Below the pieces are notes generated by a model. The model was not told the DNA's origin and searched no databases. It saw only the letters and a program-made list of their open reading frames with translations. 58,714 nucleotides of DNA. It comes from Streptomyces roseolus (GTDB taxonomy: Bacteria; Actinomycetota; Actinomycetes; Streptomycetales; Streptomycetaceae). The stretch spans positions 368,881 through 427,594 of the forward strand of contig NZ_BMTV01000001.1 of assembly GCF_014649855.1 (NCBI RefSeq), written 5' to 3'. Below, in pieces: positions 35,745 through 43,687 of the stretch (the stretch's first letter is position 1; each line of letters begins with the position of its first letter). The position numbers and the translations under genes were made by a program.

Positions 35745-36778
35745 CAGTTCCCCGCTTCCCACTGGAGGCGGGCGACCGCGTCCAGGACCCGGTCGACGCC
35801 CGGCAGGTGGTGCCGCTCCAGCATCGGCGGCGGGTAGGGGAGGTCGAAGCCCGCGACCCTCAGCACCGGCGCCTCCAGGTGGTGGAAGCAGCGCTCGGTG
35901 ACCCGGGCGGCGATCTCCGCGCCGGGGCCGGCGAAGCCGCCGGACTCGTGGACCACGACGGCGCGGCCGGTGCGCCGCACCGACGCGGCGACGGTCTCGT
36001 CGTCGAAGGGCACGAGCGAGCGGAGGTCGACGACCTCCAGGTCCCAGCCCTCCGCGGTGGCCGCCTCGGCCGCCTCCAGACAGACCGGCAGCGAGGGACC
36101 GTAGGTGATCAGGGTGGCGCTGGTGCCGGGCCGGCGGACCACGGCCTTGCCGATGGGCTCCACGCGCGCGGGGGCCTCGGGCGACCAGTCGGACTTCGAC
36201 CAGTAGAGCCGCTTGGGCTCCAGGAAGACGACCGGGTCGTCGGAGGCGATCGCCGTCCGCAGCAGGCCGTAGGCGTCCTCGACGGTCGCGGGGGTGACCA
36301 CGTGCAGGCCCGGGGTGGCCATGTAGTAGATCTCGGAGGAGTCGCTGTGGTGCTCGACGCCGCCGATCCCGCCGCCGTACGGCACCCGGATGACCATCGG
36401 CATCGGCATCGCGCCGCGGGTGCGGTTCCGCATCTTCGCCACGTGCGAGACGAGCTGCTCGAACGCCGGGTAGGCGAACGCGTCGAACTGCATCTCGACC
36501 ACCGGCCGCAGGCCGTACATGGCCATGCCGACGGCGGTGCCGAGGATGCCCGCCTCGGCCAGCGGCGTGTCCGTGCAGCGGTCCTCGCCGAACTCCTTGG
36601 CGAGCCCGTCGGTGACCCGGAAGACCCCGCCGAGGGTGCCGACGTCCTCGCCCATCACGTGGACGGTCGGGTCCTCGGCCATCGCGTCGCGCATGGCGCG
36701 CTGGAGCGCCTGCGCCATCGTGGCCGGCTTGGTCCGGCCCGCCGCCTTGGCGGCCGCGCCGGTCGTCGCCGTCGTCAT
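35744..36778 (-). CDS. bkdB: branched-chain 2-oxoacid dehydrogenase E1 beta (cluster 2)
   Basis: The 344-residue subunit carries 'VGTLGGVFRVTDGLA', 'DTPLAEAGILGTAVGMA', 'RVPYGGGIGGVEHHS' and 'HESGGFAGPGAEIAARV', the conserved E1 beta blocks. A 20-residue Ala/Thr/Lys-rich leader precedes them. It overlaps both its neighbours (ATGA with bkdA2, TGATG with bkdC2), so the three chains are translated in ratio. Confidence 0.93.
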   Translation of the reverse strand: MTTATTGAAAKAAGRTKPATMAQALQRAMRDAMAEDPTVHVMGEDVGTLGGVFRVTDGLAKEFGEDRCTDTPLAEAGILGTAVGMAMYGLRPVVEMQFDAFAYPAFEQLVSHVAKMRNRTRGAMPMPMVIRVPYGGGIGGVEHHSDSSEIYYMATPGLHVVTPATVEDAYGLLRTAIASDDPVVFLEPKRLYWSKSDWSPEAPARVEPIGKAVVRRPGTSATLITYGPSLPVCLEAAEAATAEGWDLEVVDLRSLVPFDDETVAASVRRTGRAVVVHESGGFAGPGAEIAARVTERCFHHLEAPVLRVAGFDLPYPPPMLERHHLPGVDRVLDAVARLQWEAGN

Positions 36779-37926
36779 CGGCTCTCGCCCTCCGCTTCGA
36801 GTTCGGCCCGCAGCTGCGCCGCCTGCTCGCGCAGCTGCGCGGTCTGCTCGGCGTAGACGTGGGTGAAGAGGTCCATCGGGTCGAGCACCGGGTCGGCGTT
36901 CATCCGCTCGCGCAGCTCCGCCGCCATCGTCTCGGCGGCCTCGGCCGCGGCGCGGCGGCCGTCCTCGTCGAGCAGGCCCCGCTCGGTCAGTTCGCGCTCC
37001 AGGAGCAGCACCGGGTCGTGCGCCCGCCAGGCCTCGACCTCGCCCTCCGCGCGGTAGCGGGTGGCGTCGTCGGCGTTGGTGTGGGCGTCGATCCGGTAGG
37101 TGATGGCCTCCACCAGGGTCGGACCGCCGCCGCGACGCGCGCGTGCCACGGCCTCGGTGAGCACCTGGTGCACGGCGACCACGTCGTTCCCGTCGACCAG
37201 GCGGCCCGGCATGCCGTAGCCGACGGCCTTGTGGGCGAGGGAGGGGGCGGCGGTCTGCTTGGCGAGGGGCACGGAGATCGCGAAGCCGTTGTTCTGCACG
37301 AAGAAGACCACCGGCGCCTGCCAGACGGCGGCGAAGTTCAGCGCCTCGTGGAAGTCGCCCTCGCTGGTGCCGCCGTCGCCGACCATGGCGAGCGCGACCA
37401 CGTCGTCGCCCTTGAGGCGGGCCGCGTGGGCGAGGCCGACGGCGTGCGGCAGCTGGGTGGCGAGCGGGGTGCACAGCGGCGCCACGCGGTGCTCCCGCGG
37501 GTCGTAGCCGGTGTGCCAGTCGCCGCGCAGCAGGGTCAGCGCCTGCACCGGGTCGAGGCCGCGGGCGACGGCCGCGAGGGTGTCCCGGTAGGACGGGAAG
37601 AGCCAGTCCCGCTCCTCCAGGGCGAGGGCGGCGGCGACCTCGCACGCCTCCTGGCCGGTGGTGGAGGGGTAGACCGCGAGCCGCCCCTGCTTGGTCAGGG
37701 CGGTCGCCTGGGCGTTGTACCGGCGGCCGCGGACCAGTTCCGCGTAGAGCCGGCGCAGCAGCGCGGGGTCGGCGTCGGCGACCGCGTCCGTGCCGAGCAC
37801 GCGCAGCGGCTCGGCGTCGGGCAGCAGCGGGGCGGGATCGGTCCGCGGCCGCCAGGCGGGCGGCGGCGTGGGCCGGTAGGCCGTCTCGGCGAGCGGCTCC
37901 TGGACTGTCGAACTGCGCTGTTGCAA
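36775..37926 (-). CDS. bkdA: branched-chain 2-oxoacid dehydrogenase E1 alpha (cluster 2)
   Basis: The subunit has the thiamine-diphosphate motif GDGGTSEGDFHEAL ... FFVQNN and 'YRIDAHTNADDATRYR', both typical of E1 alpha. I place the start at the TTG at 37926 (383 residues) because GAGGAGG lies eight bases upstream. The GTG at 37935 overlaps that ribosome site, and the GTG at 37995 would give 406 residues. In cluster 1 the corresponding segment reads PTYREHG, here PSYRDTL, so substrate range may differ. Confidence 0.88.
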   Translation of the reverse strand: MQQRSSTVQEPLAETAYRPTPPPAWRPRTDPAPLLPDAEPLRVLGTDAVADADPALLRRLYAELVRGRRYNAQATALTKQGRLAVYPSTTGQEACEVAAALALEERDWLFPSYRDTLAAVARGLDPVQALTLLRGDWHTGYDPREHRVAPLCTPLATQLPHAVGLAHAARLKGDDVVALAMVGDGGTSEGDFHEALNFAAVWQAPVVFFVQNNGFAISVPLAKQTAAPSLAHKAVGYGMPGRLVDGNDVVAVHQVLTEAVARARRGGGPTLVEAITYRIDAHTNADDATRYRAEGEVEAWRAHDPVLLLERELTERGLLDEDGRRAAAEAAETMAAELRERMNADPVLDPMDLFTHVYAEQTAQLREQAAQLRAELEAEGESR

Positions 37927-37997
37927 CGAGTCCACCTCCTCGTGGGAGCGGGCATAAGACCCGAAGGCGGGTGGCGCGGGTGTGGCGCGCCTCACCT

Positions 37998-38011
37998 ACC
38001 GATTGTTCGGT
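37998..38011. promoter_or_regulatory. PaaR-box-like palindrome near bkdA2/bkdR
   Basis: ACCGATTGTTCGGT differs at one base from the palindrome at 41211-41224 upstream of paaN/paaH. It lies in the divergent control region of bkdA2 and the Lrp-type regulator. Confidence 0.5.
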
Positions 38012-38045
38012 CGTGGAGGCATTTTGGCTACAGGCACCTCCAGCC

Positions 38046-38054
38046 TGTGGACAA
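38046..38054 (-). promoter_or_regulatory. DnaA-box-like 9-mer
   Basis: On the minus strand TTGTCCACA is the preferred Streptomyces DnaA box. It lies about 60 bases before the bkdR start codon. Confidence 0.45.
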
Positions 38055-38112
38055 ACGGTTCTCCACGGCCTGGGATAGAGGCAGGTCGTCCACCGGAGAG
38101 AGGCGGGGGCAC

Positions 38113-38679
38113 ATGGCGGATGAACAAATGGCCGTCGCCCGGGGCGGTGCCCCGGACGAGTCGGCCGGGGACGCGACGGGCGAGATGCTGAGCGCCCCCT
38201 CGGACACGCCGGCGCACGCCGCCCCGGCGCGCCCGCTGGACGCGATAGACCGGGACATCCTGCGACTGCTCCAGACGGACGGCCGCGCCTCGGTGCGCTC
38301 CGTGGCCGAGCGGGTGCACGTCTCCCGGGCCAACGCGTACGCGCGCATCAACCGGCTCATCGACGACGGCGTGATCCGCGGCTTCAGCGCCCGCGTCAAC
38401 CACGAACGGGCCGGCCACGGCGCCTCCGCCTACATCACGCTCAAGATCGTCCAGAACTCCTGGCGCACGGTCCGCGAGCAGCTCAAGGCGCTCCCCGGAG
38501 CCGCGCACATCGCGCTGGTCAGCGGCGACTTCGACGTCCTGCTGCTGGTCCACACCCCGGACAACCGGACCCTGCGCGAGCTGGTCCTCACCCGCCTCCA
38601 GGCCATCCCCGAGGTCCTGTCCACCCGCACCCTGCTCGTCTTCGACGAGATGGACCTGAACGCCGACCCGAGGCCCTGA
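38113..38679 (+). CDS. bkdR: Lrp/AsnC-family regulator (BkdR)
   Basis: The 188-residue regulator has a 45-residue acidic leader, an AsnC-type helix-turn-helix (LDAIDRDILRLLQTDGRASV ... VHVSRANAYARINRLIDDGVI) and a C-terminal RAM ligand domain (ITLKI ... HIALVSGDFDVLLLVHTPD). It is divergent from bkdA2, the arrangement of BkdR regulators that control branched-chain dehydrogenase genes. The ligand may be a branched amino acid. The ATG has GGCGGGGGC upstream. Confidence 0.9.
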   Translation: MADEQMAVARGGAPDESAGDATGEMLSAPSDTPAHAAPARPLDAIDRDILRLLQTDGRASVRSVAERVHVSRANAYARINRLIDDGVIRGFSARVNHERAGHGASAYITLKIVQNSWRTVREQLKALPGAAHIALVSGDFDVLLLVHTPDNRTLRELVLTRLQAIPEVLSTRTLLVFDEMDLNADPRP

Positions 38680-38757
38680 CGCCCCGGTCACGGAAAAGGG
38701 CCCCTGAGGCCCGGGGCGGCAAAGGGGCCCTGAGGCCCCGGCCACGGAAAGGGGCCG

Positions 38758-38810
38758 CCGGATCCGTTCCGGCCCCCGGGCGCGCCGAGAGGGCCCCGGA
38801 ACGGATCCGG
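38758..38810. terminator. bidirectional terminator after bkdR
   Basis: CCGGATCCGTTCCGG and CCGGAACGGATCCGG form a perfect 15-base stem with a 23-base loop. Two copies of an AAAGGGGCC-type unit lie just before. It could end bkdR and the convergent tetR transcript. Confidence 0.6.
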
Positions 38811-38836
38811 GGCCCTCTTCTTCGGCCGGACCCTCT

Positions 38837-38983
38837 GGTACGCCTCCAGGCCTCGGTGGTCGTACGTCTCCCACCCTCGGGGGGCGTACGCCGCCCACCC
38901 CTCAGCGGGCGTACACCTCCCCACCCTCAGGGGCGTACGCCTCCCCACCCTCAGGGGGCGTACATCTCCCGGCCCTCAGCGGG
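38837..38983. repeat. 24-25 bp tandem repeats between convergent genes
   Basis: Six GTAC-containing units (from about 38837, 38861, 38885, 38910, 38934 and 38959) repeat every 24 or 25 bases with the pattern GCGTACRCCTCCCCACCCTC. They lie between the bkdR terminator and the tetR stop, and the last unit reaches into the tetR 3' end. Confidence 0.8.
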
Positions 38984-39566
38984 CCTTCCGCAGCCCGTCG
39001 AAGGCGAGGTGGGCGACGGTCTCGGCGAGCTGGTCGCGCTCCGTCTGGTCCGGATGCGGCCGGTACCACTCCACCAGCGAGTTGATCATGCCGAAGAGGA
39101 GCCGGGTCGCGAGCCGGATGTCCACGTCGGACCGCAGGTCGCCCTCGGCGGCGGCCGCCCCGAGCAGCTCGGCCACCCGGTGGTCGAACTCCCGGCGCCG
39201 CTCCATCGCCCACCGCTCGGTCGCGGTGTTGCCCCGCACCCGCAGCAGCAGCGTCACGTACGGCAGCTCGGCTATCAGCACCTCGACGGTCCGCCGGGTG
39301 ACGTACTCGACCCGCTCCACCGCGCGCCCGCGCACCGCGCCCGGCTCCTCCAGGATCGAGAAGAGCCCGTCGAGCGCCCGGCTGACCGCCCGGCGCAGCA
39401 GCTCCTCCTTGCCCGTCACGTGGTGGTAGATCGAGGACTTGGAGATCCCGGCGGCCTTGGACAGGTGCTCCATGGAGGTGCCGTCGTAGCCGCGCTCGTT
39501 GAAGACCCGCACCGCGACCGAGAGCAGCGTCTCGGGGGTGTACGTGTCGCGTCTGGCCGTCGTCAT
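38976..39566 (-). CDS. paaR: TetR-family regulator of phenylacetate genes (PaaR-like)
   Basis: The 196-residue regulator has an N-terminal TetR helix-turn-helix (LLSVAVRVFNERGYDGTSMEHLSKAAGISKSSIYHHV) and an all-helical ligand domain. It is translationally coupled (ATGA) to paaH. Identical palindromes ACCGNNCGNNCGGT upstream of paaN/paaH and paaA fit the PaaR box known from Corynebacterium, whose inducer is phenylacetyl-CoA. That it binds these sites is inference. Confidence 0.85.
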   Translation of the reverse strand: MTTARRDTYTPETLLSVAVRVFNERGYDGTSMEHLSKAAGISKSSIYHHVTGKEELLRRAVSRALDGLFSILEEPGAVRGRAVERVEYVTRRTVEVLIAELPYVTLLLRVRGNTATERWAMERRREFDHRVAELLGAAAAEGDLRSDVDIRLATRLLFGMINSLVEWYRPHPDQTERDQLAETVAHLAFDGLRKAR

Positions 39567-41095
39567 CGTGCCTCCTCCTCGGCGTACGCCCGGCGTGCGA
39601 GACCGGGGCACGGGGCGTACCGGCCCGTCGGGTACCGGCCGTGCAGGGCGTCCAGCAGCATCGCCGCCCGCCGGTGGCCCAGCCGGGCCCCCCACTCCAG
39701 GGGGCCGACCGGGTAGTTGACTCCGAGCCGCATCGCCGTGTCGACGTCCTCCGCCGTGGCGACGCCCCGGTCGACGGCGTCGACGGCGAGGTCGACGAGC
39801 ATCGCGACCGTCCGGGCGACGATCATGCCGGGGACGTCCCCGATGACGGAGACCTGCTTGCCGAGCGCCTGGAAGAGCCCGACCGCCTCGCCGAGGACCT
39901 CGGGCGCGATGCCGTCCCGGGCCGCCAGCACGATCCGCCCGGCGGCGGCGTAGTCGAGGGCGAGGTCGAAGTAGACGATCTCCCGCTGGTACGGGAAGGA
40001 GGCCTCGCCGTCGGCGAGGTGGAGCTCGGCACCGCCCGGAAGGACGACGCGGCCGTCGCCCCCCTCCCCCTCCTCACGCTCCACGGCGATCCCCGCCGCC
40101 TCGAAGAGCGCCACCAGCGGCTCGGCCGGTCCGAGGCCGCCGCGGACGGTGATCCGCTCCGGCGCCTTCGCGGGCGGCGCGGTGTGCGGCGCGGGCCGCT
40201 CGGCGCCCTCCGCGTACGGGTACCAGCCGTGGCCCGACTTCCGGCCGAGCCGCCCCGACTCGACCAGCCTGCGCTGGGCCAGCGAGGGCGTGAACTTCGG
40301 GTCCTGGAAGAAGGACTCCCACACGGAGCGGGTCACGGCCTCGTTGACGTCCTGCCCGATCAGGTCGGTCAGCTCGAAGGGGCCCATCCGGAAGCCGCCG
40401 CACTCGCGCAGCGCCGCGTCGATCGTGGCGGGGTCGGCGCCGCCCTCCTCGTACACCCGGAAGGCCTCGGCGTAGAAGGGCCGGGCGATGCGGTTGACGA
40501 TGAAGCCCGGGGTGTCGGCGCAGCGCACCGGCGTCTTGCCCCAGGCCTTCACCGTCTCGTACGCGCGCGTGGCGGCGGTCTCGTCGCTCGCGAAGCCGCG
40601 GACGACCTCGACGAGGGGGAGCAGCGGCGCCGGGTTGAAGAAGTGCAGGCCGACGAAGCGGCCGGGCAGCCGCAGGCCCCCGGCGATGGCGGTGACGGAG
40701 AGCGAGGAGGTGTTGGTGGCGAGGAGGGCGTCGTCGGCGACGACCTCCTCCAGGTCGGCGAAGAGCCGCTTCTTGACCGCCAGGTCCTCGACGATCGCCT
40801 CGACCACGAGGGCCGCGTCGGCGAGCTCGGCGAGATCCGCGGCGGCGTGCAGCCGGCCTCCGGCGGCCTCACGGTCGACGGCCGTCATCCGCCCCTTCTC
40901 GACGAGCCGGTCCAGGCGGGCGCCGATCGCGGCGACGGCCTCGGCGGCGCGGCCGGGGGCGCTGTCGTGGAGCCGTACGGTATGGCCGGCGGCCAGTGCC
41001 ACCTGCGCGATGCCCTGGCCCATGGTGCCGGTGCCCACGACGGCGACGGTCCGGTCCCGCCCGATCGCCTCGCCCGCCGTGCTCGCGTCGTCCAT
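39563..41095 (-). CDS. paaH: 3-hydroxyacyl-CoA dehydrogenase, two-domain (PaaH)
   Basis: The 510-residue protein starts with an NAD-binding Rossmann motif (GTGTMGQGI, residues 21-29) and the 'LHFFNPAPLLPLVEVV' active-site block, then 'CADTPGFIVNRIARPFY' and a second C-terminal 3HCDH domain (VSVIGDVPGMIVARTVAML). It would oxidise 3-hydroxyadipyl-CoA in phenylacetate breakdown. The ATG at 41095 has GGGGGAG seven bases upstream; an ATG at 41155 also has GGGAGG. It forms an operon with paaR. Confidence 0.9.
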   Translation of the reverse strand: MDDASTAGEAIGRDRTVAVVGTGTMGQGIAQVALAAGHTVRLHDSAPGRAAEAVAAIGARLDRLVEKGRMTAVDREAAGGRLHAAADLAELADAALVVEAIVEDLAVKKRLFADLEEVVADDALLATNTSSLSVTAIAGGLRLPGRFVGLHFFNPAPLLPLVEVVRGFASDETAATRAYETVKAWGKTPVRCADTPGFIVNRIARPFYAEAFRVYEEGGADPATIDAALRECGGFRMGPFELTDLIGQDVNEAVTRSVWESFFQDPKFTPSLAQRRLVESGRLGRKSGHGWYPYAEGAERPAPHTAPPAKAPERITVRGGLGPAEPLVALFEAAGIAVEREEGEGGDGRVVLPGGAELHLADGEASFPYQREIVYFDLALDYAAAGRIVLAARDGIAPEVLGEAVGLFQALGKQVSVIGDVPGMIVARTVAMLVDLAVDAVDRGVATAEDVDTAMRLGVNYPVGPLEWGARLGHRRAAMLLDALHGRYPTGRYAPCPGLARRAYAEEEAR

Positions 41096-41177
41096 GGTGG
41101 CGCTCCCCCTGACGGTTCCGTTGACCCGCGTGTCCGCTTCGCTGCCGAAGCTCATAGGAGTGATCCTCCCCGATGGG

Positions 41178-41186
41178 TTTTCCACA
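41178..41186 (+). promoter_or_regulatory. DnaA-box-like 9-mer (one mismatch)
   Basis: TTTTCCACA is one base from TTGTCCACA, in the paaH/paaN divergent region. It may be chance. Confidence 0.25.
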
Positions 41187-41202
41187 GGATCGACGGACCC
41201 CC

Positions 41203-41230
41203 TTGTCCCGACCGATCGTTCGGTTACTCT
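41203..41230 (+). promoter_or_regulatory. paaN promoter with PaaR box in the spacer
   Basis: TTGTCC (41203-41208) and TACTCT (41225-41230) are 16 bases apart. The spacer is exactly the palindrome ACCGATCGTTCGGT (41211-41224), so a bound repressor would block RNA polymerase. Confidence 0.65.
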
Positions 41231-41279
41231 AACTCCGTACGCGTCTCCCTGCCCAGCTCGACGAGGAGTTGGTCCATCC

Positions 41280-42977
41280 ATGGCCACCGCCCAGCCGATC
41301 ACCGACGTTCTGGCCGAGAAGCACCGGTCCACACTCGATCAGGCCCTCGCCACCATCCGCACCCGCGCCTACTGGTCGCCCCACCCCGAGCATCCGAAGG
41401 CGTACGGCGCGGACGGCTCGTTGGACGCGGCCGCCGGCCTGGCCGCCCACGAAGCGGTGCTGAACGGCCGCTTCGAGCTCGACCAGCCGGGCACCGACGG
41501 CTGGACCGGCGGCGAGATCTCGCCGTACGGCCCCGCGCTCGGCATCGAGTACCCGCACGCGGACGTCGACGTGCTGCTGCCCGCGATGCGCGCCGGCCTG
41601 CCCGGCTGGCGGGACGCCGGGCCGGAGACGCGCGCCCTGGTGTGTCTGGAGATCCTGTCCCGGATCTCGGCCCGCACCCACGAGTTCGCCCACGCGGTCA
41701 TGCACACCAGCGGCCAGGCGTTCATGATGGCGTTCCAGGCCGGCGGCCCGCACGCGCAGGACCGCGGCCTGGAGGCGGTGGCGTACGCGTACGAGGAGCA
41801 GACCCGCACCCCCGCCGGCCGGACCGCCTGGTCCAAGCCGCAGGGCAAGCGGGACCCGCTGGAGCTGTCCAAGGAGTTCACCCCGGTCGGCCGCGGCGTC
41901 GCCCTGGTCATCGGCTGCAACACCTTCCCGACGTGGAACGGCTACCCGGGCCTCTTCGCCTCCCTCGCGACGGGCAACGCGGTCCTGGTGAAGCCCCACC
42001 CGCGCGCGGTCCTCCCGCTGGCGCTGACCGTGCGGATCGCCCGCGAGGTCCTCGCCGAGTCCGGCTTCGACCCGAACCTGGTGGCGCTGGCCACCGAGCG
42101 TCCGGGCGAGGGCATCGCCAAGACCCTGGCGGTCCGCCCGGAGATCCGGATCATCGACTACACCGGCTCCACCGAGTTCGGCGACTGGCTGGAGGCCAAC
42201 GCCCGCCAGGCGCAGGTCTACACGGAGAAGGCCGGTGTCAACACGGTCCTGATCGACTCCACCGACGACTACAAGGGCATGCTGTCCAACCTGGCGTTCT
42301 CGCTGTCCCTGTACAGCGGCCAGATGTGCACCACCCCGCAGAACCTGCTGATCCCCCGCGACGGCATCGCCACCGACCAGGGCCCCAAGTCCTACGACGA
42401 GGTGGTGGCCGACCTGGCCGCCGCCGTCGGCGGCCTCCTCGGCGACGACGCCCGGGCCAACGCCCTGCTCGGTGCCCTGGTGAACCCGGACGTGAAGGCC
42501 CGCCTGGAGGCGGCCGCCGGTCTCGGCGAGGTCGCCCTGGCCTCCCGCGAGGTCGCCCACCCGGACTTCCCGGAGGCCGTCGTCCGCACCCCCGTCATGG
42601 TCAAGCTGGACGGCTCCAAGCCGGACGCGGAGGCCGCGTACCTCTCCGAGTGCTTCGGCCCGGTCTCCTTCGCCGTCTCGGTCGACTCCACGGCCGACGG
42701 CCTGGAGCTGCTGCGGCGCACGATCCGCGACAAGGGCGCGATGACGGTGGGCGCGTACACGACCTCCGCCGACACCGAGCGGGCCGTCGAGGAGATCTGC
42801 CTCGACGAGTCGGCGCAGCTCTCGCTCAACCTCACGGGCGGGGTGTACGTGAACCAGACGGCCGCCTTCTCCGACTTCCACGGCTCGGGCGGCAACCCGG
42901 CGGCGAACGCGGCGCTGTGCGACGGCGCCTTCGTCTCCAACCGCTTCCGGGTGGTCGAGGTGCGCCGCCAGGCCTGA
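41280..42977 (+). CDS. paaN: phenylacetate degradation aldehyde dehydrogenase-like protein PaaN
   Basis: The 565-residue protein is of the aldehyde dehydrogenase superfamily with 'VIGCNTFPTWNGYPGLFASLATGNAVLVKPH', catalytic Cys in SGQMCTTPQN and a conserved 'FHGSGGNPAANAALC' end. It has the length of the PaaN2-type of actinobacteria, which lacks the hotdog domain of PaaZ. It would oxidise an aldehyde in the ring-opened pathway. It is driven from the divergent paaH/paaN region. Confidence 0.9.
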   Translation: MATAQPITDVLAEKHRSTLDQALATIRTRAYWSPHPEHPKAYGADGSLDAAAGLAAHEAVLNGRFELDQPGTDGWTGGEISPYGPALGIEYPHADVDVLLPAMRAGLPGWRDAGPETRALVCLEILSRISARTHEFAHAVMHTSGQAFMMAFQAGGPHAQDRGLEAVAYAYEEQTRTPAGRTAWSKPQGKRDPLELSKEFTPVGRGVALVIGCNTFPTWNGYPGLFASLATGNAVLVKPHPRAVLPLALTVRIAREVLAESGFDPNLVALATERPGEGIAKTLAVRPEIRIIDYTGSTEFGDWLEANARQAQVYTEKAGVNTVLIDSTDDYKGMLSNLAFSLSLYSGQMCTTPQNLLIPRDGIATDQGPKSYDEVVADLAAAVGGLLGDDARANALLGALVNPDVKARLEAAAGLGEVALASREVAHPDFPEAVVRTPVMVKLDGSKPDAEAAYLSECFGPVSFAVSVDSTADGLELLRRTIRDKGAMTVGAYTTSADTERAVEEICLDESAQLSLNLTGGVYVNQTAAFSDFHGSGGNPAANAALCDGAFVSNRFRVVEVRRQA

Positions 42978-42995
42978 CCCGGCGGCCCGTCCCGG

Positions 42996-43025
42996 CGTGC
43001 CGGTCCCTACTCGGGGGCCGGCACG
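42996..43025. terminator. hairpin between convergent genes
   Basis: CGTGCCGG and CCGGCACG form an 8-base stem with a 14-base loop that includes the methyltransferase stop. Confidence 0.5.
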
Positions 43026-43687
43026 TCGGCGTAGCGCTGGATCCAGGCGTGCATGGCGATCGCGGCGGCCGCCCCGGCGTTGATCGACCGGGTGGAGCCG
43101 AACTGGGCGATCGAGCAGACGGTCCGCACGTGGCGGCGGGCCTCCTCGGTCAGCCCCGGGCCCTCCTGTCCGAAGAGCAGGACGCAGCGGCGGGGGAGCA
43201 CGGTCCGCTCCAGCGGCACCGAGCCCGGCAGGTTGTCGATGCCGATGATCGGCAGGTCCTCGGCCGCGGCCCAGGCGGTGAGCGCCTCGGTGTCGGGGTG
43301 GTGCCGCACGTGCTGGTAGCGGTCGGTGACCATGGCGCCGCGCCGGTTCCAGCGGCGGCGCCCGACGATGTGCACCTCCTTGGCCAGGAAGGCGTTGGCG
43401 GTGCGCACCACGGACCCGATGTTGAAGTCGTGGCCCCAGTTCTCCACGGCCACGTGGAAGTCGTGCCGGCGGGTGTCGAGGTCGGCGACGATCGCCTCCC
43501 GCGTCCAGTACCGGTAGGCGTCGACGACGTTGCGCCGGTCGCCCCCGGCCAGCAGTTCGCGGTCGTAGCGCGGGTCCTCGGGCCACGGCTCGGGGTGCGG
43601 GCCGACACCGACCTCGGGGCCGTACCCCTCGTCGTACTGAAGCGGCTCGGCCCCGGCCGGGACGGGGTTCTCTTCGGTGGTGCTCAC
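43007..43687 (-). CDS. SpoU/TrmH-family RNA methyltransferase
   Basis: The 226-residue SPOUT enzyme has the three motifs 'HDFNIGSVVRTANAF', 'VLLFGQEGPGL' and 'GSTRSINAGAAAAIAMHAW', the last forming the knot that binds S-adenosylmethionine. It would 2'-O-methylate tRNA or rRNA; the target is not known. The GTG at 43687 overlaps the HTTM stop by GTGA. The N-terminal 60 residues are an extension rich in Glu and Pro. Confidence 0.88.
   Translation of the reverse strand: MSTTEENPVPAGAEPLQYDEGYGPEVGVGPHPEPWPEDPRYDRELLAGGDRRNVVDAYRYWTREAIVADLDTRRHDFHVAVENWGHDFNIGSVVRTANAFLAKEVHIVGRRRWNRRGAMVTDRYQHVRHHPDTEALTAWAAAEDLPIIGIDNLPGSVPLERTVLPRRCVLLFGQEGPGLTEEARRHVRTVCSIAQFGSTRSINAGAAAAIAMHAWIQRYADVPAPE

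Noticed and set aside
38837..38983. CRISPR array
   Set aside because: The units are head-to-tail without unique spacers, and no cas gene is present.
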